From a virus, in the IMG/VR virus record IMGVR_UViG_3300027861_000160, positions 1 through 27,523 of that record: a stretch of 27,523 nucleotides of DNA. One strand, given 5' to 3'. The notes under the pieces were generated by a model. That model was not told the DNA's origin, made no database searches, and was given only the letters and a program-made list of their open reading frames with translations. Shown here one piece after another: positions 1 through 5,897 of this stretch. Numbering within the stretch: position 1 is the stretch's first letter; the number at the start of each line of letters is the position of its first letter. Position numbers and translations under genes: made by a program.

Positions 1-151
1 TGTCGAGTTCATCCTCAATGATAGATCTGAGCCTAATCATGTAATCTACATTTGAGCTTTCTTCGTGAATCATCACAAGCCTGTCATGGATAAAGGATAG
101 GCGTTCTTTGATTTGTTTCAGTTTGTCAGTCATGGTTTGTTCATCTGACAT
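1..151 (-). CDS. Hypothetical protein, N-terminal 50 residues (runs off the left end)
   Basis: The reading frame opens at an ATG at 151 and stays open to the window edge, so only the first 50 residues are visible. A GGAG Shine-Dalgarno sits about 9 bases upstream of that ATG, which decides the start. The visible part is charged and probably helical (MSDEQTMTDKLKQIKERL, then a segment rich in I, H and E). I recognise no family. It is preceded by its own candidate promoter (260-287) and a leader hairpin (175-219) whose internal bulge can pair with the region next to its Shine-Dalgarno, so its translation may be regulated. Confidence 0.6.
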   Translation of the reverse strand, partial: MSDEQTMTDKLKQIKERLSFIHDRLVMIHEESSNVDYMIRLRSIIEDELD

Positions 152-154
152 TTG

Positions 155-250
155 GCATTACTCCAAAGTAGAAAAGCCCCCGGAAACACCGATAAAGGTG
201 GTAATGCTTTCCAAGGGCTGAAGTTGATTTTACCGCGTGCATTACTCCGC
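155..250 (-). promoter_or_regulatory. Leader hairpin with an alternative pairing that reaches the downstream ribosome binding site
   Basis: On the - strand a 12-bp helix (208-219 with 175-186, two G-U pairs) encloses a second helix CACC/GGTG and an unpaired 7-nt bulge GCATTAC (201-207). It is followed by TTTTC, so it could also terminate transcription. The bulge is the exact complement of GTAATGC at 155-161, beside the GGAG of the gene starting at 151, and also of a second GTAATGC at 239-245 upstream. Both copies lie in the same ten bases, GGAGTAATGC. Two mutually exclusive pairings would make this a translational or attenuation switch. The base pairing is visible; the switching is inference. 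Confidence 0.5.
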
Positions 251-259
251 TGTTAATTC

Positions 260-287
260 AAGTTAATCATATTCGCGTAAAAGTCAA
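260..287 (-). promoter_or_regulatory. Candidate sigma70 promoter for the leftmost gene
   Basis: TTGACT (282-287) and TAACTT (260-265) are spaced by 16 bases on the - strand. The same -35/-10 pair, with 17 bases between, occurs at 10516-10544. The -35 overlaps the stop codon of the upstream gene. Confidence 0.45.
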
Positions 288-457
288 GACTTCTGCATCA
301 ACTCTTTCCAAATCTTCTCGTTTTCTCTTACGGCTTCTTGGTCGTTAGCATCCACGAATCCGCTGAATGCCTCGCACCATCTGCAGAACAGGCAGTCAGC
401 TGGTTTTGATCGGTAAAAACAGTTGTCGCAACTAGGGCGCGTTTCATTGTCATGCAT
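284..457 (-). CDS. Small cysteine-rich protein, 57 aa
   Basis: The start is taken as the ATG at 457, which overlaps the end of the previous gene by eight bases (ATGCATGA) and so suggests translational coupling. An in-frame ATG nine codons earlier has no ribosome binding site. The N-terminal half carries four cysteines in CDNC and CLFCRWC, compatible with one zinc-binding site. The C-terminal half is acidic and helical. No family is recognised. It is the last gene of the small operon that starts with the broken methyltransferase and may be a small metal-stabilised adaptor; that is inference. Confidence 0.55.
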   Translation of the reverse strand: MHDNETRPSCDNCFYRSKPADCLFCRWCEAFSGFVDANDQEAVRENEKIWKELMQKS

Positions 458-776
458 CGCTGTCAACCTCGCTGTATTCCACATTTTCGAGTTTTGCTTT
501 TGGTTTAACCCTGGATGCTGATATTGGCCTAATCTTTCCTTCTGCGGTCATTATATTTGCTGATAGGGTTTTGACATCTTGCCCGGATATTCTTCGCTCT
601 TTCCCTTCGAAATATTCAAGGAACGTCCCTTCTCTAATCAACTGCGGTCCTGGATGCCTGTCACCATGAAGAAAAACAACCTTTTGACCGCGAACCATCT
701 GGACGGCCTCGTGATCTATTCCTGGTAGAGCCCGCCATAGTGCCGATCCAGTGAATGTTGCTGTAATGTGTTTCAT
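450..776 (-). CDS. Hypothetical protein, 108 aa
   Basis: It starts at an ATG overlapping the stop of the upstream gene by four bases (ATGA), so it is probably translated by reinitiation. The sequence opens MKHITATFTGSALWRAL and has a mixed beta-rich N-terminal half (VVFLHGDRHPGPQLI) and a charged tail ending EYSEVDSDA. No catalytic motif or membrane segment is visible and I recognise no family. The tight overlap on both sides supports it being a real gene. Confidence 0.55.
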   Translation of the reverse strand: MKHITATFTGSALWRALPGIDHEAVQMVRGQKVVFLHGDRHPGPQLIREGTFLEYFEGKERRISGQDVKTLSANIMTAEGKIRPISASRVKPKAKLENVEYSEVDSDA

Positions 777-1021
777 AAATCACCTCTCTTGTAGTTCTTG
801 GAATGTATCCTGAGCTCTTGTTCTGGCGTCCAGGGGCCATAGAGCAGTAGCGGCGCGTCCGATACCTCCCCGTTATCCTTCAACGCCTTCAGGATGATGT
901 TTAGGCGTTCTTTCCGTCTTCCGCGTTCGTATGCGTAGGAGACTGATTTTGTCCAAATCCCCATGATCAGCGCGACAAGCATGATCCCGGCGGCTATCTG
1001 GTAGCGTTCACGGTTGGTCAT
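773..1021 (-). CDS. Single-pass membrane protein, 82 aa
   Basis: After a short charged N-terminus (MTNRERYQ) there is a hydrophobic stretch at about residues 9-24, followed by a strongly basic segment (YERGRRKERL). This predicts one transmembrane helix with the C-terminal domain in the cytoplasm by the positive-inside rule. The start codon overlaps the last base of the methyltransferase stop (TAATG). Function is unknown. It is not an obvious holin: it has one helix, a long soluble tail and an early-gene position. Confidence 0.6.
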   Translation of the reverse strand: MTNRERYQIAAGIMLVALIMGIWTKSVSYAYERGRRKERLNIILKALKDNGEVSDAPLLLYGPWTPEQELRIHSKNYKRGDL

Positions 1022-1625
1022 TAGAAAAGCTCCTGTTGTGCTGTTTCCCGTTCAATACGTTTCATCATTGCCTCGTAATAGTCAGCGTCAAGCTCTGAAC
1101 CTGTCAGATCAAAACCCATGTAATAACAGGCAATGGCAGTTGTTCCGGTTCCCAAAAATGGATCTAAAACCCTTTGGCCCGGCCGTCTCTTGATAAAATC
1201 ACAATCATTTCAAATTGTGCATTGAGCATTCCTTCATTAATACATGGCTCTGCTGATCCCTTATTCCATATAACGACATCTTTAATTAATCCCGACAAGG
1301 CGCCAAGTGCGGAGAATACTGGCTGTCGATTACCCGTTAATAGCTGAATATTCCAAAATACGAGGCCTGCAACCCGTGTCATTTCCGTTAGTGTGCCGAT
1401 GGTAAACTTTTCATACTCTTCCAGCGGCATTTGGTCTGGGCATCCTTTGTACTTTTCCCCAAATCGCGTTCCTGTTTTTCTCGGTATGACGGATCCATTA
1501 ACACAGTGCATTTTTGCATTATAAGGCGGTGACGTGATAGCCAAGTCAAAATGATTGTCTTCATACTCTGCCATAAGCTCCATGCAATCCATGTTGCGGA
1601 GGTCAAGTTTTCCGTATTGCTTCAT
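1021..1625 (-). pseudogene. DNA N6-adenine/N4-cytosine methyltransferase, broken by an internal deletion and frameshift
   Basis: The N-terminal half starts at the ATG at 1625 behind AGGAGTAG and carries the catalytic motif SPPY (motif IV). This frame ends in a TAG at 1164-1166, right after RDGRAKGF. In the -1 frame the sequence continues at once with VLDPFLGTGTTAIACYYMG, the AdoMet-binding motif I, and runs to the stop at 1021. The order IV then I is that of the beta class. In this family about 50 or more residues with the target-recognition region normally lie between these two pieces; here almost nothing does. The likeliest reading is a deletion of that region that also shifted frame. I see no slippery heptamer, so programmed frameshifting is unlikely. 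The MTase stop still couples to the next gene. Confidence 0.75.
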
Positions 1626-1651
1626 AATCCTGCTACTCCTATATTTGTTGT

Positions 1652-1963
1652 TTACAGGTACACCCACGATGTCTGTATCTCTTTCCCTAAGCTCTTTGCA
1701 AATTCGACCTCAGCCCTTGCGCCTTTTGAATCCTCCCACCCGTCGAGCAGTAACAAGGCGTCGGCATTCTTAACATCAAGAAATGCGTACTCCATGTACT
1801 GCTGATATGTGAGTCCGTCTGGCTGTCGCGTTGGATTTATAGGTATCATCTCCATTTCTTCTAACTTCTGCGCCACCATGTCAAACTCTGGGTAGTTGAA
1901 TCCTTCAATCCCGGTCATCGGACCGGATATGTACACTTTCTTTTTTGCTTCCGCTGTGCTCAT
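1652..1963 (-). CDS. DUF4406 protein (nucleoside 2-deoxyribosyltransferase-like fold)
   Basis: The start is the ATG at 1963, preceded by AGGAGG at a good distance; a longer in-frame version lacks a ribosome binding site. Near the N-terminus is KVYISGPMTG, the signature of the DUF4406 family, followed by FNYPEFD, INPTRQPDGLTYQQYM, DALLLLDGW and GARAEVEFAKSLGKEI. These match the nucleotide-binding elements of the nucleoside deoxyribosyltransferase superfamily (YISGPM loop, D..LLLDGW, GA..E...A). Length (103 aa) is usual for phage members. The substrate is not known; a role in nucleotide salvage or base modification is possible. It starts where the upstream 48-aa gene stops. Confidence 0.85.
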   Translation of the reverse strand: MSTAEAKKKVYISGPMTGIEGFNYPEFDMVAQKLEEMEMIPINPTRQPDGLTYQQYMEYAFLDVKNADALLLLDGWEDSKGARAEVEFAKSLGKEIQTSWVYL

Positions 1964-2109
1964 CAGTCTCTCCTCCTGTCGTTTTTCTTGAACATGAAAC
2001 ACGCATCTGGTCGTGTGTAGGTCTTATTGTTCACTGTGCATTTGAACTTGCCTATCTGGTTTAATCTGCGGTAAAACTCGCAGTCTTTGCAGTTGTTTTT
2101 GTTTTTCAT
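1963..2109 (-). CDS. Small cysteine protein, 48 aa
   Basis: The frame runs from the ATG at 2109, just after the helicase stop, to a TGA whose last base is the first base of the DUF4406 start codon (TGATG). It begins MKNKNNCKDCEFY and has four cysteines (CKDC, then one near residue 24 and one near residue 37), compatible with zinc binding. The coupling on both sides supports it. Its ribosome binding site is weak. No family is recognised. Confidence 0.6.
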   Translation of the reverse strand: MKNKNNCKDCEFYRRLNQIGKFKCTVNNKTYTRPDACFMFKKNDRRRD

Positions 2110-2112
2110 AAT

Positions 2113-3396
2113 TTACTCGTACGATTCAAAAGATGTTGTTTCTGGGTGAAATCTTAGTAGTTCAAAAAATGTTGGCCCATTGCGATTCTTTGATGTGAGC
2201 ATTGCAGCAAGGTTAGTCGGGACAGAGCTATTGTATATTGACACCTCATTGCCTTCTCTGTTGAAATAGCTTCTCCTGATATCCTTATGGGTTCTTTCGC
2301 TCTCTGGTCGATCTAGTAGGAAAATATGAGTTGCATCTTGCTCGAATTGCCCGCAGCCTTTGATTTGAGATATTGACGGCGCGAGTCCATGTGCGTCACG
2401 ATTCAACTGAGCCAGTGCAATGACGGCCACTCCTGTTTTTAATGCCAAGTTGCGAAGCTCTGTTGAGATGTAGTTCAACCGTTCCACATTGTCGCGGAAT
2501 TTTTTCTCTGTTTTGAGTATCTGCACATAGTCTATCATTATCCAGTCTGGCTTATGAATCTCGACCATTGAGATAACTTCCTCAAGAGTGACGCCGCCTT
2601 GAATAAACCACTCTTCAGGAAACTCATCTTCGATCTTGCATATTGATGCTGCAATCTCTGTTATCTCTCTTTTTGTTGCTTTGAATGTTCTTGAGTTGAT
2701 ATATTTTCGCAACTCAACACCTGACATTTGTGACGATAGCCGTGAGTAGCTTTGTCTTGCATCCATCTCGATACAGAAGAACAAACCGCGCTTTCTGTCA
2801 TTGCCGAGGAAATTTTCAAGGATCATCCCAGTAGCAACTGCGGATTTACCAACTCCAGGGCGAGCACCAAGCACAACAAAGTCTCCAGGCTGTATTGGTG
2901 CAGAAATGTCAACTTGTGGAATTCCTGTATAAAATGCCTTCTCGTTATTCATCATGCCAGCTTGAACTGTTTTAGTGTCGTCTACGGTCTTTGATGGAAC
3001 TTTGCAAGCCCGCGGGTCAATTGCTTCCGAAATAACGTCCCTGACCTGTCTATGGGCTGATGTGATATCATTTGAATAATCTCTCACAAGTTCCAGGATA
3101 CTTGCCATGGCAATTTCTGTCTTTCTCCGGATTGAATGGTTGATGACGGTCTTTGCGGCGCTCCATAGCGGCATCATATTCTCAGGAGTGTTTATTTCTC
3201 CAATCACCTGACCTGTATATTCTGCCAATTGCCCAGCAATATAGGCTTTGTGGAGATTCTCGAATATTCTCTCATTATTCGGGTCCATAAAATCATCTGA
3301 TTTAATTTCCTGCAATAGTCTCGGCGTGTGTGCTGTGCCAGTTACAATGGCAAAGATTACATTCTGCTCTGCGTTGATATTAAAATGAGTGTCCAT
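2113..3396 (-). CDS. Replicative DNA helicase, DnaB family
   Basis: This is a 427-aa hexameric 5'-3' helicase that would unwind the phage replication fork. The N-terminal 100 residues resemble the DnaB N domain (AEQNVIFAIV, DFMDPNNERIFENLHKAY). The RecA-like core has Walker A GARPGVGKS (177-185), Walker B WIMIDYVQ (285-292), the H3/H4 stretch ALAQLNRD (327-334) and SQIKGCGQFEQDA (343-355), which in Escherichia coli DnaB reads as a SDLRESGAIEQDA-like segment. Near the C-terminus SKNRNGPT corresponds to the arginine-finger region (K.RNGPTG). The length is slightly shorter than bacterial DnaB and typical of phage forms. It lies in one operon with the initiator (3612-4340), which would load it. 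Confidence 0.95.
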   Translation of the reverse strand: MDTHFNINAEQNVIFAIVTGTAHTPRLLQEIKSDDFMDPNNERIFENLHKAYIAGQLAEYTGQVIGEINTPENMMPLWSAAKTVINHSIRRKTEIAMASILELVRDYSNDITSAHRQVRDVISEAIDPRACKVPSKTVDDTKTVQAGMMNNEKAFYTGIPQVDISAPIQPGDFVVLGARPGVGKSAVATGMILENFLGNDRKRGLFFCIEMDARQSYSRLSSQMSGVELRKYINSRTFKATKREITEIAASICKIEDEFPEEWFIQGGVTLEEVISMVEIHKPDWIMIDYVQILKTEKKFRDNVERLNYISTELRNLALKTGVAVIALAQLNRDAHGLAPSISQIKGCGQFEQDATHIFLLDRPESERTHKDIRRSYFNREGNEVSIYNSSVPTNLAAMLTSKNRNGPTFFELLRFHPETTSFESYE

Positions 3397-3619
3397 TATT
3401 TCCCTCGTGCTCTGCTAATTCTTTGTTTCGTTCAATTAATGTCGCTGCTATTTCCTGCTTTATATCGCCTTCTGCAACCTTCAGTAGGTCAGTCAATAGT
3501 CTTATTGCCGCTTTAATGTATTTGACATCGCGGTCTTTATGACATTGCCCGCAAAGTATCCATGAACCTTCCTTGTCGGTGCTGAAGTCCATCTTACACT
3601 TGTGGCATTCTCTAACCAT
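3380..3619 (-). CDS. Zinc-ribbon protein between initiator and helicase, 79 aa
   Basis: It starts eight bases inside the end of the initiator gene behind AGGTGA and overlaps the helicase start by 17 bases. Residues 1-26 hold CHKC and CGQC separated by 14 residues, a compact zinc ribbon. The rest is an amphipathic helical segment (IKAAIRLLTDLLKVAEG, then EIAATLIERNKELAEHE). The position between initiator and helicase is where lambda-like phages keep the helicase loader, so a loader or accessory role is possible, but there is no sequence evidence for it. Confidence 0.7.
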   Translation of the reverse strand: MVRECHKCKMDFSTDKEGSWILCGQCHKDRDVKYIKAAIRLLTDLLKVAEGDIKQEIAATLIERNKELAEHEGNNGHSF

Positions 3620-4340
3620 TAGACTTCACCTGGTAGGCGTCAGGTGCACCAGAACGCATTCCCATTGGGGCAGGGTTGTCATTCAATGGTAGCTTCCCTT
3701 GGCTGTTTCCAAAATTATTTTTATTCCACGTCGCGAGCCTTCCTCCAGTACTCCAAGTTTTATTAAGTTGGAACTTCATTTTTCCTTTTGGGTCTGGCTC
3801 TATCCAATACCTAAAGAAGTCGCCAAGCATTTCCTGAGAATACTTATCCTTGAATGTCCAAACCTCTTTCCTGAAATCATCTTCAGAATATTTTTTGAAT
3901 GTTTTAATTTCTTCATTCCCTTCATTCCCTTCATTATAGTGCTGCCCCTTGGCTTGCCCTTTGCTGTGCCCCTTTGCGTGCCCTTGCCCTGCCCCTTTGT
4001 AGTTATGGACGTCTTGGAACTTACTGTAGTTGCAGATAGTTATCCTCTGCCCTGAGCGTGCCCCTTTGTGTGCCCCTTGCGATTGTATAAAATTAATGCT
4101 TCTTAACCTGTCTAGTGCACATCTGACAGCCTTTATTGAGATATTGCAATCCTCTGATATGATACCTAAAGTCTTCCAGCATTGGCCGCGTTTTAGATTC
4201 TTACGTTCATCATCGGAGAACGTTGCAGACAATAATAGGTAGATTGCTACCTTAATAGTATTTGACGAGCAGAACCATATATCTGATTCTAGTAGGGATT
4301 TGGCTAGATAAATATATCCGCCTTCGATGGGGTCTTTCAT
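3612..4340 (-). CDS. Phage replication initiator (lambda O / replisome-organiser type)
   Basis: The start is the ATG at 4340, eight bases after AAAGGAAAG. The longer frame has no ribosome binding site. Residues 1-100 form a winged-helix-like domain (GGYIYLAKSLLESDIWF, then ISIKAVRCALDRLRSINFI), as in phage origin-binding proteins. Residues about 115-143 are a low-complexity linker rich in G, K, H and Q. The C-terminal part has DFFRYWIEPDPKGKMKF and KTWSTGGRLATWNKNNFG, a signature I know from phage replication proteins. The DNA of the linker carries repeated GCCCCTTT units, which recalls the lambda origin inside gene O. It sits directly upstream of the helicase gene. Confidence 0.8.
   Translation of the reverse strand: MKDPIEGGYIYLAKSLLESDIWFCSSNTIKVAIYLLLSATFSDDERKNLKRGQCWKTLGIISEDCNISIKAVRCALDRLRSINFIQSQGAHKGARSGQRITICNYSKFQDVHNYKGAGQGHAKGHSKGQAKGQHYNEGNEGNEEIKTFKKYSEDDFRKEVWTFKDKYSQEMLGDFFRYWIEPDPKGKMKFQLNKTWSTGGRLATWNKNNFGNSQGKLPLNDNPAPMGMRSGAPDAYQVKSNG
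3911..4080. repeat. Short direct repeats inside the initiator gene; candidate replication origin
   Basis: On the + strand TTCATTCCC occurs twice in tandem (3912-3929), followed by a partial third copy. GCCC(C)TTT-type units then occur at about 3944, 3956, 3968, 3980, 3991, 4060 and 4072. In protein they encode the GQGHAKGHSKGQAKGQ-like linker. Lambda carries its origin iterons inside its initiator gene, so an origin here is plausible, but the repeats could also just reflect a low-complexity linker. Confidence 0.4.
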
Positions 4341-4383
4341 TGTAGAACTTTCCTTTGACCATTGCATTTAGCGACCGAGTTTT

Positions 4384-4466
4384 TGAAAAAGATTAGGCGG
4401 AGAGGGGAACGGTCAAGTAAAACCTCTGCTGACGCTACCAGGGAGCTTATTCCTGATACCGCCTAA
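4384..4466 (-). ncRNA. Structured RNA, three-way junction followed by a U-run
   Basis: Read on the - strand, an 8-bp closing helix TTAGGCGG/CCGCCTAA (4459-4466 with 4393-4400) encloses two hairpins. One is 7 bp (TATCAGG with CCTGGTA, 9-nt loop), the other 5 bp (AGAGG with CCTCT). The closing helix is followed by TCTTTTT. It fills most of the gap between the 85-aa gene and the initiator gene. It could be an unusual terminator, a processed small RNA, or a cis-regulator of the initiator. A second element with the same layout lies at 8553-8633. Confidence 0.5.
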
Positions 4467-4479
4467 CCATTAAGTTACT

Positions 4480-4737
4480 CTATTCCGCCGCCTTTTCAAG
4501 TGGCTTTGTTGCTTTGATGCTAAACGGGTTATTCCTATGCAGTTGCTCTACCCGATTTCCTCCCTTGTGGACGTACTTAGCGGTGTTCTTTCCTTTCATA
4601 GTCTGGACAGTCTCCAGTTGTTCTGGTGTAAGATTCTTTTTTAGTATGTCCTTACAGAAGTCGGAGAGATCTTCCCTTGTCGCGGTTATCCTGTCTTCAA
4701 GCTCTGGCCCAACTGTTCTACGATTATTTCGTTCCAT
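4480..4737 (-). CDS. Hypothetical protein, 85 aa
   Basis: The start is the ATG at 4737, just after the stop of the upstream gene, with GGGTGA close by; an in-frame ATG eight codons earlier lies inside the previous gene. The protein is hydrophilic and basic (MERNNRRTVGPELED, DILKKNLTPEQLETVQTM). It has no cysteines in a zinc pattern apart from a single C and no membrane segment. I do not recognise a family. It is the last gene before a structured RNA element. Confidence 0.6.
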   Translation of the reverse strand: MERNNRRTVGPELEDRITATREDLSDFCKDILKKNLTPEQLETVQTMKGKNTAKYVHKGGNRVEQLHRNNPFSIKATKPLEKAAE

Positions 4738-4741
4738 GATT

Positions 4742-4966
4742 TCACCCATCCAAACACTCAACTTGCGGCGGTTCTACTGGCATGACATCTAGATCACCGT
4801 CGTAACTGTGGCCTTCTTTTGATCCTTCCATCCGTTCTCGTGCTTTGATTCGCAGTTCTTCACCAGTTACGGTCACTCCTTTCTCTTTCAACATTTCAAG
4901 AAGGATGTTGCGCTCGATGCAATAGATTTCAAGGGTTGATGCGGTCATTGTATCAGTTAAACACAT
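4742..4966 (-). CDS. Hypothetical protein, 74 aa
   Basis: The gene opens behind the repeated AGGAGTAGCA motif, which fixes the ATG at 4966. The N-terminal half is helical (TLEIYCIERNILLEMLKEKGV), the C-terminal half acidic (HSYDGDLDVMPVEPP). No motif of known function is visible. It lies three bases downstream of the XRE regulator gene and is probably co-transcribed with it. Confidence 0.6.
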   Translation of the reverse strand: MCLTDTMTASTLEIYCIERNILLEMLKEKGVTVTGEELRIKARERMEGSKEGHSYDGDLDVMPVEPPQVECLDG

Positions 4967-4969
4967 ATG

Positions 4970-5176
4970 CTACTCCTGGTTATCTGTGTCGGTTGCTAAG
5001 TGGCGAGTTCTTGGGTCGTACAGGAGGCGCTTAGGTGGTTGCGCCCTGTTCTTTGGCTGCTCCCACGATTTTACGGTCCAGGCGCTTACACCCATATCCT
5101 TTGCAAATTCTTCCTGCGTAAGGCCAAGAGAAATGCGGTATTCGCGGATCGCCTGCTTTGTGATTACTTTTGGCAT
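4970..5176 (-). CDS. XRE-family helix-turn-helix regulator, 68 aa
   Basis: It starts at the ATG at 5176 behind AGGAGG. Residues 8-40 form a classical HTH_3 fold: REYRISLGLTQEEFAKDMGV followed by the recognition helix SAWTVKSWEQ. There is no dimerisation or cleavage domain, so it is Cro-like or excisionase-like in size rather than CI-like. The 31-bp inverted repeat at two promoters of this strand (7111-7141 and 10528-10558) needs a repressor, and this is the best candidate visible here; the link is inference. The phage antirepressor at 14816 could act in the same circuit. Confidence 0.85.
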   Translation of the reverse strand: MPKVITKQAIREYRISLGLTQEEFAKDMGVSAWTVKSWEQPKNRAQPPKRLLYDPRTRHLATDTDNQE

Positions 5177-5184
5177 GATTCCTC

Positions 5185-5439
5185 CTATTGTTCAAGCAGC
5201 CTTTTCGCCACTCGGTTGTACTGGTTGTATGTTGTGATAACTCCCCGGCTTACGAGTCTGTGCATAAGCCGGTACTTGTGTGCTGCATCTGCGCACTCTG
5301 GGTATTCATCCATCTGCTGAATCGTATTGCTCAGGTGGAGCATGATATGGCCTATGATGGGCTCAGTTGTTCTCGCTCCGTATCTGAGTCGTCGATATGC
5401 GCGTTGCTTTTCATCCTGCATTAATCCCAGCCCTTTCAT
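5185..5439 (-). CDS. Hypothetical helical protein, 84 aa
   Basis: The ATG at 5439 follows AGGAGGAAGTAGCT, a stretched version of the AGGAGTAGC motif. The protein is basic and helical (DEKQRAYRRLRYGARTTEPI, then HKYRLMHRLVSRGVITTY), without cysteines in a zinc pattern and without a membrane span. The helical basic character would fit nucleic-acid binding, but no family is recognised. Confidence 0.6.
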   Translation of the reverse strand: MKGLGLMQDEKQRAYRRLRYGARTTEPIIGHIMLHLSNTIQQMDEYPECADAAHKYRLMHRLVSRGVITTYNQYNRVAKRLLEQ

Positions 5440-5441
5440 AG

Positions 5442-5864
5442 CTACTTCCTCCTGCTAATTGATCGTTGCACGTCGTGGTACGAGTTGCCGGCCGAATCGC
5501 TTGAAGAGTCGAGGCACACATTTGCCTCTGCTTTCATCCGTTCGGCCTTGATTCGTTCGGCCTTGATGAAGTCAGCATGAATCGCCGGGATGTTGCTGAA
5601 CTCCCGATCGACGTAGGTGTGGATAATCTCCCGCCATTGTTCCAGGGTGTACTCATCGCTCACATCCAGGACCGTTTTCTCAACTGGCTTGTCTGGGTCA
5701 ATTGGTTCGATTTGCCCGGTAGGGAATATACCAGTAAACGATTCCCTACCACTACGCCGCCAGGATATCTCAGATTTTCGCGCGACAAGTTGAAGGGCAA
5801 GCCCGTAGAAGTCTGCTAAGGCGCGCAACTTTTCACAGCATAACTTTAATTTTACAATTTTCAT
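5442..5864 (-). CDS. Hypothetical protein, 140 aa
   Basis: The frame opens MKIVKLKLCCEKLRALADFYGLA and ends in a serine/arginine-rich tail (SSSDSAGN, SISRRK). The middle has a short repeat (FIKAERIKAERMKAEANV). No clear Shine-Dalgarno precedes the ATG at 5864; a stable GC hairpin lies just upstream (5875-5890), so translation may be weak or coupled to events at that hairpin. No known domain. Confidence 0.5.
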   Translation of the reverse strand: MKIVKLKLCCEKLRALADFYGLALQLVARKSEISWRRSGRESFTGIFPTGQIEPIDPDKPVEKTVLDVSDEYTLEQWREIIHTYVDREFSNIPAIHADFIKAERIKAERMKAEANVCLDSSSDSAGNSYHDVQRSISRRK

Positions 5865-5870
5865 GATAAA

Positions 5871-5895
5871 TAGCGGGGCCCGAAAGCCCCTTGCC
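5871..5895 (-). terminator. GC-rich intergenic hairpin, possible attenuator
   Basis: GGGGC (5886-5890 on the - strand) pairs with GCCCC (5875-5879) around a 6-nt loop in the gap after the DUF1351 gene. It is followed by CGCTATTTATC rather than a clean U-run, so it is probably partial termination or RNA stabilisation. Confidence 0.4.
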
Positions 5896-5897
5896 CC

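Noticed and set aside
1140-1200. Programmed -1 frameshifting in the methyltransferase
   Set aside because: The zero-frame codons GCC AAA GGG TTT TAG contain no X-XXY-YYZ heptamer in register, and the expected middle part of the enzyme is missing in any frame.
3911-4080. CRISPR-like repeat series
   Set aside because: Repeats are 6-9 bases, irregularly spaced and lie inside a coding region; there are no unique spacers of constant length.
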